Shown here: one piece after another, positions 43,828 to 52,721 of the stretch
How the letters are laid out: each line of letters begins with the position of its first letter
Position numbering within the stretch: the stretch's first letter is position 1
Origin: an uncultured Oscillospiraceae bacterium
Lineage (GTDB): Bacteria; Bacillota; Clostridia; Oscillospirales; Oscillospiraceae
Length of the DNA: 64,000 nucleotides
Direction: 5' to 3'
Assembly: GCA_934613505.1 (NCBI GenBank)
Contig: CAKTTB010000006.1
Coordinates: forward strand, 1 to 64,000
The notes under the pieces: model-generated
Told to the model about the DNA's origin: nothing
Databases searched by the model: none
The model's input: the letters and a program-made list of their open reading frames with translations, nothing else
Made by a program: the position numbers and the translations under genes

Positions 43828-46800
43828 ATGCTGCAGATCCTGTACGGGCCGGATCGGACGGCCAACTCTGCGCAGATCCTCAGTCAGATCTGCGAAAAAG
43901 CCAAAGCTGGGATCGCAGGACAGATCCTGATTGTCCCGGAGCAGTATTCCCACGAAACAGAACGCGCACTGTGCGCGCGCGGCGGCGATACGATCAGCCG
44001 GTATGCCGAAGTCTTGAGCTTCACACGGCTGGCCGCGCGTGTGTTTTCCGTCTGCGGCGGCGTGTGTGAGGAGTATCTTGACGAAAACGGCCGTATCCTG
44101 ACCTTGTATCTGGCGGCGCAGCGCGTACGCGAGCAACTGAAATTCTATGCGGCCGTCATGACGAAGCCGGACTTTCTGAAGCAGCTTGGCGCGCTCATGG
44201 AGGAATTGCTGACAAGCTGCGTACAGCCGGACGCGCTGCATGCTGCGGCCCGGCAGCTGAACGGACGGCTTGCCCAGAAGGTGACAGAGCTTGCGCTGCT
44301 GTATGAGAGCTATTTGTCCGTCTGCAAAACCGGGCGGGCGGACCCCGTCACGCGGCAGATGCGGCTGTGCGAGCTGCTGGATGAGACGGACTATCTGGAC
44401 GGGCGCGAGGTATATCTCGACGGGTTTTCCGATTTTACTGTGCTGCAGATGCAACTGCTTGCTGCGATCCTTGCGCACGCAGAAAACGTCCATGTCAGCT
44501 GTCTGACATCCGGCGGGCGGCAGGCGGCCTGCCAGACCGGCAACGAGACGATCCGCCGCCTGCGCAAGCTTGCTGCGGAGCAGGGAATCACACCGCTCAT
44601 GACGCGCGCGGCGGGATCGGCGCATCGCGCGCCGGAGGTTCAGGTGTGGCTGGATGGACTGTTCTTTGGAGGAAACGCGGCTTCGGCTGCGCCGGAGCAT
44701 GTCGAGCTTGTACGGGCCGGCTCTGTGCAGGCGGCTTGTGCCTGGGCGGCGCGTGCTGTCCGGGCGGGTGCAGCGGAGGGGCTTCGGTACCGGGATTTTA
44801 CGATCTGCGTGATGGATGAAGCGGCCTATGCGCTTCCCATGCAGACGCTTCTGGTACGGGCCGGGATCCCGGTCTACCATGCCGGGGCGGCTCCTGCTTT
44901 GCAGAAGCCTCTCGTGGCGGCGCTGCTTGCGGCATTCCGCGCGGCGCTGCGATATGAGCAGGAGGATATGTTCACCTACCTGAAATCCGGCCTTTCGCCG
45001 ATCGGCGAGGCGGACTGTGACCGGCTGGAGCAGTATGCGCAGTATTGGAACATCCGCGGGACGCAGTGGCAAAGACCGTGGCGGATGCATCCACGCGGAC
45101 TCGGCCTGCCGATGACGCCGGAGGATGAGGTGCTGCTGCGGGACCTCAACGCACTGCGGGAAGAAGCCGCTGCGCCGGTCGAGCAACTCCGACAGCAGCT
45201 GAGGGCGGCGAAAAGCGTTCGCGATCAGGTGCTGGCGGCTGCCGGTTTTCTGGAACAGACGGATTTTGACGGCTGCGCGCAGCGGCAGCAGGAGGCACTG
45301 GAGGCCGAAGGGCAGAAGCAGCGCGCGCAGGAGTGCGGGCAGCTCAGTGAGATGATCCTGCAGACGCTCGAGCAGATGGACCGGGTGCTTGGCGGCGGGA
45401 CACTGGAGACGGAGCTGTTCGTGCAGCTGTTTTCCATGCTGCTTGCGAACGGAACAATCGGGACGATCCCGTCGGTCTGCGACGCGGTGCAGCTGACGAC
45501 GCTGCCGATGCTCCGGCACCGGCGCAGCCGTGTACTGATCGTGCTGGGTGCGGACGACGGCTTGCTGCCGGCGTTTTCCGACCCGGGCGGTTTGCTCGCC
45601 AATCCGGAGCGGCAGAAGCTCTGCAGCCTCGGTGTGGAGCTTTCTGCGGGCCGTGAGACGGCGGTCGACCGGGAAATGAGCTGGGTATGCGCCGCGCTCA
45701 GCGCGGCGGAGCAGCGCGTCTGCCTTGTCACAGCGGCAGAGCAGGCGTCGTTCCTGTATGAGAGAACAAAGACAGTCTTTCCTGCAATCCGGGAGCAGAC
45801 CGCGGAGCAGTTCCCGTTCTTCCCGGACTGTGCTGCTGCGGCTGCTGCCGCGCTGCGCCAGCCCGTTCTGCCGTCAAAGCTGCCGGAGCCATTGAAGCAG
45901 GCTGCGGATGTGTTGGCAGAGCAGCGCGCGTATACGCACGCCCAGATGCAGCCGGAGGCGGTGCGTGCGCTGTATGGTTCGGTTCTGCAGCTGTCGGCGT
46001 CGAAGATCGACTGTTTTGCGGGCTGCCGGTATGCTTATTTCCTGCAGTACGGCCTGCGTGCGAAGCCGTGGAAGCAGGCGGAGTTTGACGCGCCGCTGTT
46101 CGGCTCGTTCGTGCATGATGTATTGGAGCATACGGTCCGCGAAGCACAGGCGCGCGGCGGCTTTGGGGCTATGACGGACGCGGAGATCCTGCAGCTTGCA
46201 AATACATGCATGGATGCGTGCATGAAGACCTATCTGCCGCAGGGCGACGCGCGCGCGAGCCGCGAAGCGTATCTGTCCGTACGCAACCGGCAGGAGACGG
46301 CTGCGGTCGTGATGGATGTGGCACGGGAGCTGCGCCTGTCGCAGTTCCAACCGTCGGCGGAAGAGCTGAAATTTGCAAAGGACGGCGCATTTCCTCCGAT
46401 CGCCTATTCCGGGAAGACCGGATCGGCCCAGCTGGTCGGCCAGATCGACCGGGTCGACGTCTATGAGACGGACAAAACGGCCTATTTCCGGATCGTGGAC
46501 TATAAAACAGGTCATAAGGACTTTGAATATACCGAGCTGCTGTACGGCAGGAACCTGCAGATGCTTCTGTATCTGTTTGCATTGCAATCTGCGCAGAAGG
46601 CTGCGGGTAAACCGATGCAGCCGGCGGGCGCACTTTATGTGCCGGGACGCTGCGATATGGTGAAGCTCGACCCTGGCGAAGCGCCGGAGGAAGCGGAGTT
46701 GGAGCGCCGGAAGCAGCTGCGCCGCAAGGGACTTGTACTGAACGATGAAAAGATTCTGCACGCCATGGAGGCGTATGACAAGCAGCCGGAGTATCTGCCG

Positions 46801-47088
46801 GTACAGGTGCGGCAGGAAGCGCTGACGGGCGATCTTATCAGCCTGGAGCAGCTGAAGCAGCTGGAGCAGTTTGTGACCGGACAGGTCGCGGCGATGATCG
46901 ATGAGATCTATGCCGGCAAGACGGCGCCGAATCCCATAGACCGCGGCCCGGCGGATTCCGCCTGCCGGTACTGCGATTATGCGTCGGCCTGCCATAAGGA
47001 TGTATGCGGGGCTGCGCCGCGGCGGTTCGCTGCGGTCAGCGCAGAGGAATTTTGGGTGGAAGTGGAAAGGAGGCTGCAGCATGGCTGA
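43828..47088 (+). CDS. addB: AddB subunit of the AddAB helicase-nuclease
   Basis: The 1086-residue protein is AddB: an N-terminal inactive helicase-like part (EQYSHETERALCARGGDTI, SRYAEVLSFTRLAARVF) and a C-terminal PD-(D/E)XK nuclease (FRIVDYKTGHKDFEY) bracketed by the Fe-S cysteines SKIDCFAGC and CRYCDYASACHKDVC. With AddA it processes double-strand breaks and recognises Chi. The usual N-terminal P-loop (GxxGxGKT) is replaced by YGPDRTANSAQ, which lacks the lysine. The ATG at 43828 follows AAAGGAGG. It overlaps addA by 8 bases. Confidence 0.93.
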   Translation: MLQILYGPDRTANSAQILSQICEKAKAGIAGQILIVPEQYSHETERALCARGGDTISRYAEVLSFTRLAARVFSVCGGVCEEYLDENGRILTLYLAAQRVREQLKFYAAVMTKPDFLKQLGALMEELLTSCVQPDALHAAARQLNGRLAQKVTELALLYESYLSVCKTGRADPVTRQMRLCELLDETDYLDGREVYLDGFSDFTVLQMQLLAAILAHAENVHVSCLTSGGRQAACQTGNETIRRLRKLAAEQGITPLMTRAAGSAHRAPEVQVWLDGLFFGGNAASAAPEHVELVRAGSVQAACAWAARAVRAGAAEGLRYRDFTICVMDEAAYALPMQTLLVRAGIPVYHAGAAPALQKPLVAALLAAFRAALRYEQEDMFTYLKSGLSPIGEADCDRLEQYAQYWNIRGTQWQRPWRMHPRGLGLPMTPEDEVLLRDLNALREEAAAPVEQLRQQLRAAKSVRDQVLAAAGFLEQTDFDGCAQRQQEALEAEGQKQRAQECGQLSEMILQTLEQMDRVLGGGTLETELFVQLFSMLLANGTIGTIPSVCDAVQLTTLPMLRHRRSRVLIVLGADDGLLPAFSDPGGLLANPERQKLCSLGVELSAGRETAVDREMSWVCAALSAAEQRVCLVTAAEQASFLYERTKTVFPAIREQTAEQFPFFPDCAAAAAAALRQPVLPSKLPEPLKQAADVLAEQRAYTHAQMQPEAVRALYGSVLQLSASKIDCFAGCRYAYFLQYGLRAKPWKQAEFDAPLFGSFVHDVLEHTVREAQARGGFGAMTDAEILQLANTCMDACMKTYLPQGDARASREAYLSVRNRQETAAVVMDVARELRLSQFQPSAEELKFAKDGAFPPIAYSGKTGSAQLVGQIDRVDVYETDKTAYFRIVDYKTGHKDFEYTELLYGRNLQMLLYLFALQSAQKAAGKPMQPAGALYVPGRCDMVKLDPGEAPEEAELERRKQLRRKGLVLNDEKILHAMEAYDKQPEYLPVQVRQEALTGDLISLEQLKQLEQFVTGQVAAMIDEIYAGKTAPNPIDRGPADSACRYCDYASACHKDVCGAAPRRFAAVSAEEFWVEVERRLQHG

Positions 47089-50000
47089 GATCAGAGCAAC
47101 GCCGCAGCAGCAGGCGGCGGCATCGTACCGCGGCGGCGCGCTGCTTGTTTCCGCGGCCGCAGGCTCCGGAAAGACGAAGGTCCTCGTTGACCGTCTGATG
47201 GGATATCTGACCGACCCGGATCATCCGGCGGATATCGACGAATTTCTGATGATCACCTATACAAAAGCGGCGGCGTCAGAGCTGCGCGGCAAAATTGCCG
47301 CGCGGATCGCGGAGCAGCTGGCGGAGGAGCCGGATAACCGCCATCTGCAGCGGCAGATGACGCGGGTGTATCTGGCGCAGATATCCACCGTGCATGCTTT
47401 CTGCCAGACGATCCTGCGCCAGTATGCCGTGGAAGCGGAGCTGCCGGCAGATTTCCGCGTCGCTGACGAGCAGCAGGCAGCGGCTCTGCGCGCGCAGGTT
47501 TTGCGCGACACGCTAGCAGAGCGGTATGCCGATCTGCAGCAGGAGCCGGACTTTGCCGCGATGATCGACACGCTCGGCTATGGGCGCGACGACCGGCGGC
47601 TTCTCGCGCTGGCGGAGGAGAGCTACACGATCATGCGCTGTCAGGTCGACCCGGCGGCGTGGATGCAGAGCTGCCTGCGGGCCTATGACCTCCCGGAGGG
47701 GACGCAGGCGGAGGAAACCGTATGGGGCGGATATTTCATGCAGGAGCGGCTTCGCGTCCTGCAAAGCGCGCAGGCACTTTTGGAGCAGGCGCTGGCTCTT
47801 TGTGCAGGTGATGAAAAGCTCGAGGCGAAATGCCGTCCGGTGCTTCAGAAGAATCTGGAGGATATCCAGGCGCAGCAGGCCATGCAGACGTGGGACGCCT
47901 GTGCGGCGGGAAAGCTCACGAGCTTCGGCACCATGCGCGGCGCAGGCGACCCGGATACGCTTGCGCGGATCAAAGCCCTTCGGAAGCAGGCTTGGGACAG
48001 CGTCAAGGATATCCAGAGTTGCTTTTATGCCGATTCTGCGCGCGTGGTGCAGGATCTTCGCCGGACGCTGCCTGCGCTGCGGGGGCTTTTGTCGCTGCTT
48101 CGGGACTTTGACGCGCGCTTCACGCAGGAAAAGCTGCGGCGGCATCTGCTGGACTTTTCCGATCTGGAACACCGGATGATCCGGCTCCTGACCCAGCGCG
48201 GCTCCGGCAAGCCGACAGCTGCCGCAAGGAGCATCGCCGAGACGTACCGCGAGATCCTGATCGATGAGTATCAGGACTCGAACGCCGTGCAGGAATGTAT
48301 TTTTCAGGCGGTCAGCCGCGATGGGGCCAATCTTTTTATGGTCGGCGACGTCAAGCAGTCCATCTATCGGTTCCGGCTGGCTGACCCTGCAATCTTTTTA
48401 CGGAAATACAATACCTATCCCATGCTGCAGAGCGTATCGGATACCGGCCCGCGGAAGCTGCTGCTGTCGCAGAACTTCCGCTCCCGCGCCGAGGTCCTGT
48501 CTGCGGCAAACGACGTCTTTTCGCTCGTGATGAAAAAGGAAGCGGGCGAATTGGACTATACCGAGGACGAAGCGCTGGTCCCAGGCCTGCCGTATCCGCA
48601 GGCGGACGGACCGAAGGTCGAGCTTCACTGCCTGAATCTGACGGATTCCGGAGAGAATGGCGGCGGAAAGACCGAGGCAGAGGCCGAATTTGTTGCATCG
48701 CGCATCGCGAAGCTGCTGGACGACAGCACGATGGTCACGGAGAACGGTGCGCTTCGCCCGGCAAAAGCATCCGATATTGTGATCCTGATGCGGTCACCCG
48801 GCATGAGTGCGGGCGTCTATCAGGCAGCCCTGCAGCAGCGCGGCATTGCCTGCGAGGCCGGGAGCGGAACAGATCTTCTGCAGACGGCGGAAGTCGAGAT
48901 CCTTCTGCAGCTGCTGCAGCTGATCGACAATCCGCACCGTGATATCCAGCTGATCGCCGCGATGGCGAGTCCCGTCTTCGGCTTTTCGCCGGAGGAGCTG
49001 GCACTGCTGCGCGCGCAGGATCAGACGTCCGATTTTTACGGCTGCATCTGTGCCTGCGAACACCCGACGCAGAAGCTCCGTGCATTCACCGATTGGCTCC
49101 ATGCCATGCGGCGGGAGAGCCGCCGCGCCGCCCTGCCGGAGCTTCTGGGTACCATCGTACAGTCGTCCGGGCTGGAAACGGTCTTTTCCGCCATGGAGGA
49201 CGGCGCGCGCCGGAGCCGGAATATCGCTGCGTTTTCCGCCTTTGTGACAGCCAGCGCCCAGACGGACGTGCACAGCCTGTCGGAACTCGTGCGGCTTCTG
49301 GACGAGCTGATCGCACGCGGCGCGCAGCTGCCCGCGCAGGAGATGGCCGCGCAGACAAACGCTGTGCGGATCATGAGCATCCACAAATCAAAAGGCCTGG
49401 AGTTTCCAATCGTGATCCTGGCCGATCTATCGCGGAAGATGAACCTGCAGGATAACCAGTCGGCCGTCCTGACGGACGATGCGCTGCTGCTCGGCGGGAA
49501 CGTCGTCGATCTGCAAAGCCGGTCGTTTTATCCAAGCCTTGCCCGCATGGCCATCATGCGCCGGAAAACGCAGCAGACCGTCTCGGAGGAGATGCGTGTG
49601 CTATACGTCGCAATGACGCGCGCGAAGGAGCGGCTGATCATGACCAGCTGCGCGGCGCGCTATGATAAGCGGCTGCAGAACCTTGTTCCGCTGTTGTCGG
49701 TCCCACTTCTGAGCTGTGTCAGCGCGTCCGCCAGACGGCCGGACGACTGGATCCTGATGACGGCGCTGTGCCGGACAGAATCCGGAGAGCTGTTTGCGCG
49801 CAGTGGGCCGTGCGCGTGCAGTAGCGTGCAGGAAAATCCATGGCTCGTCACCATGCAGGACGTGGAAGCACCGCAGGCAGCTGTACGCGGGCAGGAGCAG
49901 CCGCAGCGTGTGGAAGCTGCGTCATTTGACATGCAGCAGGCGCTGGCCTGCATAGAGTTCCAGTACGCGCATGAGGCGGCGACAACGCTTCCGTCCAAGC

Positions 50001-50620
50001 TGACAGCGACGCAGCTGAAGGGCCGCCTCCTTGACGAGGAAGCGGCAGAGGAAGCGCCGCAGGCGCGGACGAATCGACCGCACAGGACGCTCCGGCTGCG
50101 GCAGGACGCGCCGCTGACCGGTCGGGAACGGGGCAACGCGACGCATCTTTTTATGCAGTTTGTCCGCTATGCGGCCTGCACGACGGAGGCCGGCGTCCGG
50201 CAGGAGCTGGAGCGGCTGCAGGCGCAGAAATTCCTGACGCCTGCGCAGGCGGAGGCTGTAGACGTCGGAAAGATCCTGCAGCTGTTTACCTCCGCATTGG
50301 GAAAGCGCATCCTGACGGCACAGAAGCTGCGGCGGGAATTTAAGTTCTCCATCCTGACCGACGCGGCAGAATTTGACCCGGCAGCCACCGGAGAGCAGGT
50401 GATGCTGCAGGGCGTCGTCGATTGCTTCTGGCAGGAGCCGGACGGGATCGTCATTCTGGATTTCAAGACGGATTATATTGACGGTGATCTGACACAGAAG
50501 GCAGAGCGGTATACACCACAGTTGCACGCGTATGCCGGGGCGCTGTCCCGCATTTATGAAATGCCGGTCAAGCAGACGATCCTCTATTTCTTCTCCGCCG
50601 GAGAAGCCGTCGAGGTATAG
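47081..50620 (+). CDS. addA: AddA subunit of the AddAB helicase-nuclease
   Basis: The 1179-residue UvrD-like helicase has Walker A SAAAGSGKTKVLVDRL (GSGKT 28-32), Walker B/motif II LIDEYQDSN, VGDVKQSIYRFR, SQNFRSRAEV, SIHKSKGLEFP and RVLYVAMTRAKERL. A C-terminal nuclease domain carries VDCFWQEPDGIVILDFKTDY. It is the 3'-5' helicase motor of the complex and cuts the 3'-ended strand before Chi. The start at 47081 has AAAGGAGG 7 bases upstream and lies inside the end of addB. Confidence 0.96.
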   Translation: MAEIRATPQQQAAASYRGGALLVSAAAGSGKTKVLVDRLMGYLTDPDHPADIDEFLMITYTKAAASELRGKIAARIAEQLAEEPDNRHLQRQMTRVYLAQISTVHAFCQTILRQYAVEAELPADFRVADEQQAAALRAQVLRDTLAERYADLQQEPDFAAMIDTLGYGRDDRRLLALAEESYTIMRCQVDPAAWMQSCLRAYDLPEGTQAEETVWGGYFMQERLRVLQSAQALLEQALALCAGDEKLEAKCRPVLQKNLEDIQAQQAMQTWDACAAGKLTSFGTMRGAGDPDTLARIKALRKQAWDSVKDIQSCFYADSARVVQDLRRTLPALRGLLSLLRDFDARFTQEKLRRHLLDFSDLEHRMIRLLTQRGSGKPTAAARSIAETYREILIDEYQDSNAVQECIFQAVSRDGANLFMVGDVKQSIYRFRLADPAIFLRKYNTYPMLQSVSDTGPRKLLLSQNFRSRAEVLSAANDVFSLVMKKEAGELDYTEDEALVPGLPYPQADGPKVELHCLNLTDSGENGGGKTEAEAEFVASRIAKLLDDSTMVTENGALRPAKASDIVILMRSPGMSAGVYQAALQQRGIACEAGSGTDLLQTAEVEILLQLLQLIDNPHRDIQLIAAMASPVFGFSPEELALLRAQDQTSDFYGCICACEHPTQKLRAFTDWLHAMRRESRRAALPELLGTIVQSSGLETVFSAMEDGARRSRNIAAFSAFVTASAQTDVHSLSELVRLLDELIARGAQLPAQEMAAQTNAVRIMSIHKSKGLEFPIVILADLSRKMNLQDNQSAVLTDDALLLGGNVVDLQSRSFYPSLARMAIMRRKTQQTVSEEMRVLYVAMTRAKERLIMTSCAARYDKRLQNLVPLLSVPLLSCVSASARRPDDWILMTALCRTESGELFARSGPCACSSVQENPWLVTMQDVEAPQAAVRGQEQPQRVEAASFDMQQALACIEFQYAHEAATTLPSKLTATQLKGRLLDEEAAEEAPQARTNRPHRTLRLRQDAPLTGRERGNATHLFMQFVRYAACTTEAGVRQELERLQAQKFLTPAQAEAVDVGKILQLFTSALGKRILTAQKLRREFKFSILTDAAEFDPAATGEQVMLQGVVDCFWQEPDGIVILDFKTDYIDGDLTQKAERYTPQLHAYAGALSRIYEMPVKQTILYFFSAGEAVEV

Positions 50621-50637
50621 CACGAAATACTTATGTA

Positions 50638-50675
50638 AACCCACGGCGCGCAGTCCTGTCTGCGCGCCGTGGGTT
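50638..50675. terminator. Convergent terminator between addA and spoVAE
   Basis: A perfect 16-bp stem (AACCCACGGCGCGCAG at 50638-50653, its complement at 50660-50675) with loop TCCTGT and A/T flanks serves both strands. Confidence 0.93.
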
Positions 50676-50683
50676 TTGTATGC

Positions 50684-51040
50684 TCAGGATTTATCCTTTG
50701 GGTTGCAGACAAGCGCGGCGAGAAAGCCAAAGAATACGGCGGCTGTGATCCCGCCGGCGGTGGCTTTCAAACCGCCGGTCAGCGCGCCGAGCACGCCCTG
50801 CTCCTGCACAGCCTCCCTGACGCCCTTTGCAAGCGTGTTGCCGAAGCCGGTCAACGGTACGGTCGCGCCTGCACCGGCAAAATCGACAAGCTTTTCATAG
50901 ACGCCCGTGCCGCCCAGAATGACGCCGAGCACCACATAGCACACGAGGATCCGCGCCGGTGTCAGCTTCGTCCGGTCGATGAGGATCTGCCCGACGACGC
51001 AGATCGCGCCGCCGATCACAAATGCTTTGAGATAGTCCAT
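50684..51040 (-). CDS. spoVAE: Stage V sporulation protein AE
   Basis: The 118-residue membrane protein has four hydrophobic segments and the SpoVAE pattern (AFVIGGAICVVGQILIDRT, GATVPLTGFGNTLAKG, GLKATAGGITAAVFFGFLAA). SpoVA proteins form the channel that moves dipicolinic acid into the forespore and releases it in germination. The ATG at 51040 lies 4 bases after the spoVAD stop; the ribosome site (AAGGACGG) is inside spoVAD. An ATG seven codons upstream is a less likely start. Confidence 0.92.
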   Translation of the reverse strand: MDYLKAFVIGGAICVVGQILIDRTKLTPARILVCYVVLGVILGGTGVYEKLVDFAGAGATVPLTGFGNTLAKGVREAVQEQGVLGALTGGLKATAGGITAAVFFGFLAALVCNPKDKS

Positions 51041-51044
51041 AGCC

Positions 51045-52055
51045 TTACCGTCCTTCCGCACAGATGGAGACTGCGTGACATACGCCGGGGATGGATTCGC
51101 CCTGCCCGGTCGAGACAGGAGACAGCAGCGCCCCGGTCGCGCAGAAGAGAAGCTTTTTGAGCTCCCGTTTCTCCAGCTTATCGAGCAGATACCCGCACAG
51201 AACGCTTCCGCTGCACCCGCAGCCGGAGCCGCCCGCGTGAACGTCCTGCTTTTTTATATCGAAGATCATCAGACCGCAGTCGTCATATACCTGTGACAGA
51301 TCAACGCCTGCCCGCTGGAACTGGTCGATCACGATTTTTTTGCCGACCTCTCCAAGATCGCCTGTGACGATCAGATCATAGTCGGACGGGACGCGCCGCA
51401 GATCGCGGAAATGCGCCTGCAGCGTGTCGATGGCCGCGGGAGCCATGGCCGCGCCCATGTTGTTGGCGTCCTTGATGCCGAGATCCTGAATTTTGCCGAC
51501 AGTGGCGCATTCGATCCTCGGTCCGGAGCCGGAAGCGCCGACGATGCAGCATCCGGCTCCAGTGACTGTCCACTGCGCGGTCGGCGTGCGCTGGCCGCCG
51601 TAGTTCAGCGGGAACCGGTACTGCCGCTCTGCGGAGGAAAAATGGGACGAGGTCAGCGCGGCCGCCATGCGGGCAAAGCCAGCATCGACAAAGGCAGCCG
51701 CCATCAGAAGCGATTCCGCCATCGTGGAGCAGGCGCCGTACAGCCCCAGAAAGGGAATGGACGTGCCGCGTGCCGCAAACGAAGAGCTGATGCACTGGTT
51801 CAGCAGATCGCCCGCGAACAGCAGGTCAATATCCTCATAGCTGACGCCAAGCTTGCGCTTGGCGGTATCAAGCGCAAGCTCCTGCAGCTTACTTTCCGCT
51901 TTTTCAAACGTTTTCTGAGAAAATTTATTATCCTTGCCGATAAAATCAAAATAGCTGGCCAGCGGCCCTTCGCCCTCTTTTTTGCCGCCGATGGCGGCGT
52001 GGGACAGAATGACCGGCCTGGATTCAAACAGCAGCGTCTGTGCGCCGGTGCGCAT
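51045..52055 (-). CDS. spoVAD: Stage V sporulation protein AD
   Basis: The 336-residue protein has a thiolase-like fold (FLGLYGACSTMAESLLMAAAF, TVTGAGCCIVGASGSGPRIE, GVCHAVSICAEG) and is the dipicolinate-binding SpoVAD. It is soluble, lies on the forespore membrane and works with SpoVAC and SpoVAE. The ATG at 52055 has GGGAG 9 bases upstream; TTG at 52064 is possible. spoVAC, normally just upstream, is not in this window. Confidence 0.95.
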   Translation of the reverse strand: MRTGAQTLLFESRPVILSHAAIGGKKEGEGPLASYFDFIGKDNKFSQKTFEKAESKLQELALDTAKRKLGVSYEDIDLLFAGDLLNQCISSSFAARGTSIPFLGLYGACSTMAESLLMAAAFVDAGFARMAAALTSSHFSSAERQYRFPLNYGGQRTPTAQWTVTGAGCCIVGASGSGPRIECATVGKIQDLGIKDANNMGAAMAPAAIDTLQAHFRDLRRVPSDYDLIVTGDLGEVGKKIVIDQFQRAGVDLSQVYDDCGLMIFDIKKQDVHAGGSGCGCSGSVLCGYLLDKLEKRELKKLLFCATGALLSPVSTGQGESIPGVCHAVSICAEGR

Positions 52056-52085
52056 GATGATCAACTCCCTGTGCGGTTTTGCTGC

Positions 52086-52092
52086 TAGTATG
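52086..52092 (-). promoter_or_regulatory. Candidate sigma-G/F type -10 element for spoVAD
   Basis: On the minus strand CATACTA fits the forespore sigma-factor -10 pattern CATNNTA, 30 bases before the spoVAD ATG and just after a terminator. The -35 region (GGTTAT about 17 bases upstream) is a poor match. Confidence 0.4.
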
Positions 52093-52113
52093 TGTCAGAA
52101 CGATAAAAAATAA

Positions 52114-52135
52114 CCGCAGAGCACAGGCTCTGCGG
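52114..52135 (-). terminator. Second terminator upstream of spoVAD
   Basis: CCGCAGAGC (52114-52122) and GCTCTGCGG (52127-52135) pair perfectly with loop ACAG, followed on the minus strand by TTATTTTTTA. It insulates spoVAD from the upstream gene. Confidence 0.85.
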
Positions 52136-52178
52136 CCGGCGCGCAGAAGACGCGCCAAAGAGGAATGGAAAAATGAAA

Positions 52179-52211
52179 AAGAAGTCGCACAGATAGTATG
52201 TGCGGCTTCTT
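52179..52211 (-). terminator. Terminator of the 98-residue unknown gene
   Basis: AAGAAGTCGCACA (52179-52191) pairs with TGTGCGGCTTCTT (52199-52211) with one mismatch. A TTTTTC tract follows on the minus strand. Confidence 0.85.
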
Positions 52212-52230
52212 CTGTCTTAAACATGGTATT

Positions 52231-52527
52231 TTATTTTTTTGCGTCCTTCAATGCACGTGTGAGCCAGACGGAGCCGAGATCGAGCGCGGTAAAGAAACCG
52301 TCCTTCTCGCTCTTTTTCACGATGCGGTCGCGGGCGCGGACGCCGGGATCGGTCAGCTGCAGCTCGACGGAGACCTTGCTGGCAACATCGGTGTCGCCGA
52401 CCTTCTTTGTTTCGAGAATCTGAAGCATGACAATGTGGGAATCGTCCATCGAGCCGTAATAAACAAGATTATCCTTACGCATGAGGGGGCGGCCCTTGTA
52501 GCTCAGGATCGTTTTTTCGTCAGCCAT
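52231..52527 (-). CDS. Unknown 98-residue protein
   Basis: I do not recognise this family. The protein is MADEKTILSYKGRPLMRKDN onward, has no signal or membrane segment, and mixes acidic and basic residues (SMDDSHIVMLQILETKKVGD; a late RARDRIVKKSEKDG). A short compact cytoplasmic fold is likely. It is monocistronic, with two terminators downstream and AGGAGG 13-14 bases before its ATG. Codon use resembles its neighbours, so recent transfer is not suggested. The protected single-gene setting suggests a real, expressed gene. Confidence 0.75.
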   Translation of the reverse strand: MADEKTILSYKGRPLMRKDNLVYYGSMDDSHIVMLQILETKKVGDTDVASKVSVELQLTDPGVRARDRIVKKSEKDGFFTALDLGSVWLTRALKDAKK

Positions 52528-52661
52528 AATTATGTGCGAACCTCCTGATCTTGATTTTCTTATAGTATAGCAAAAAATACAGGCAAAAGCAAATCAAATT
52601 CAGGACTTTCTCACAGAAAGCGCAAGGCAGCTGACGATAGACGCGATCGAGGGGATAAAAA

Positions 52662-52690
52662 GCTCCGGCCGGTCAAAAACCGGCCGGAGC
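52662..52690 (-). terminator. Terminator of the SLH nucleotidase gene
   Basis: GCTCCGGCCGGT (52662-52673) and ACCGGCCGGAGC (52679-52690) form a perfect stem with loop CAAAA, followed by TTTTTA on the minus strand. The gap 52528-52721 holds this and the likely promoter of the 98-residue gene. Confidence 0.95.
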
Positions 52691-52721
52691 AGAATGGAAA
52701 TACGGTTCAGGTGCGAAGCGC

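Noticed and set aside
43393..45519. 708-codon antisense frame across rpsU and addB
   Set aside because: It runs across a promoter, an S21 gene and a terminator on the other strand; the composition is that of a shadow frame.
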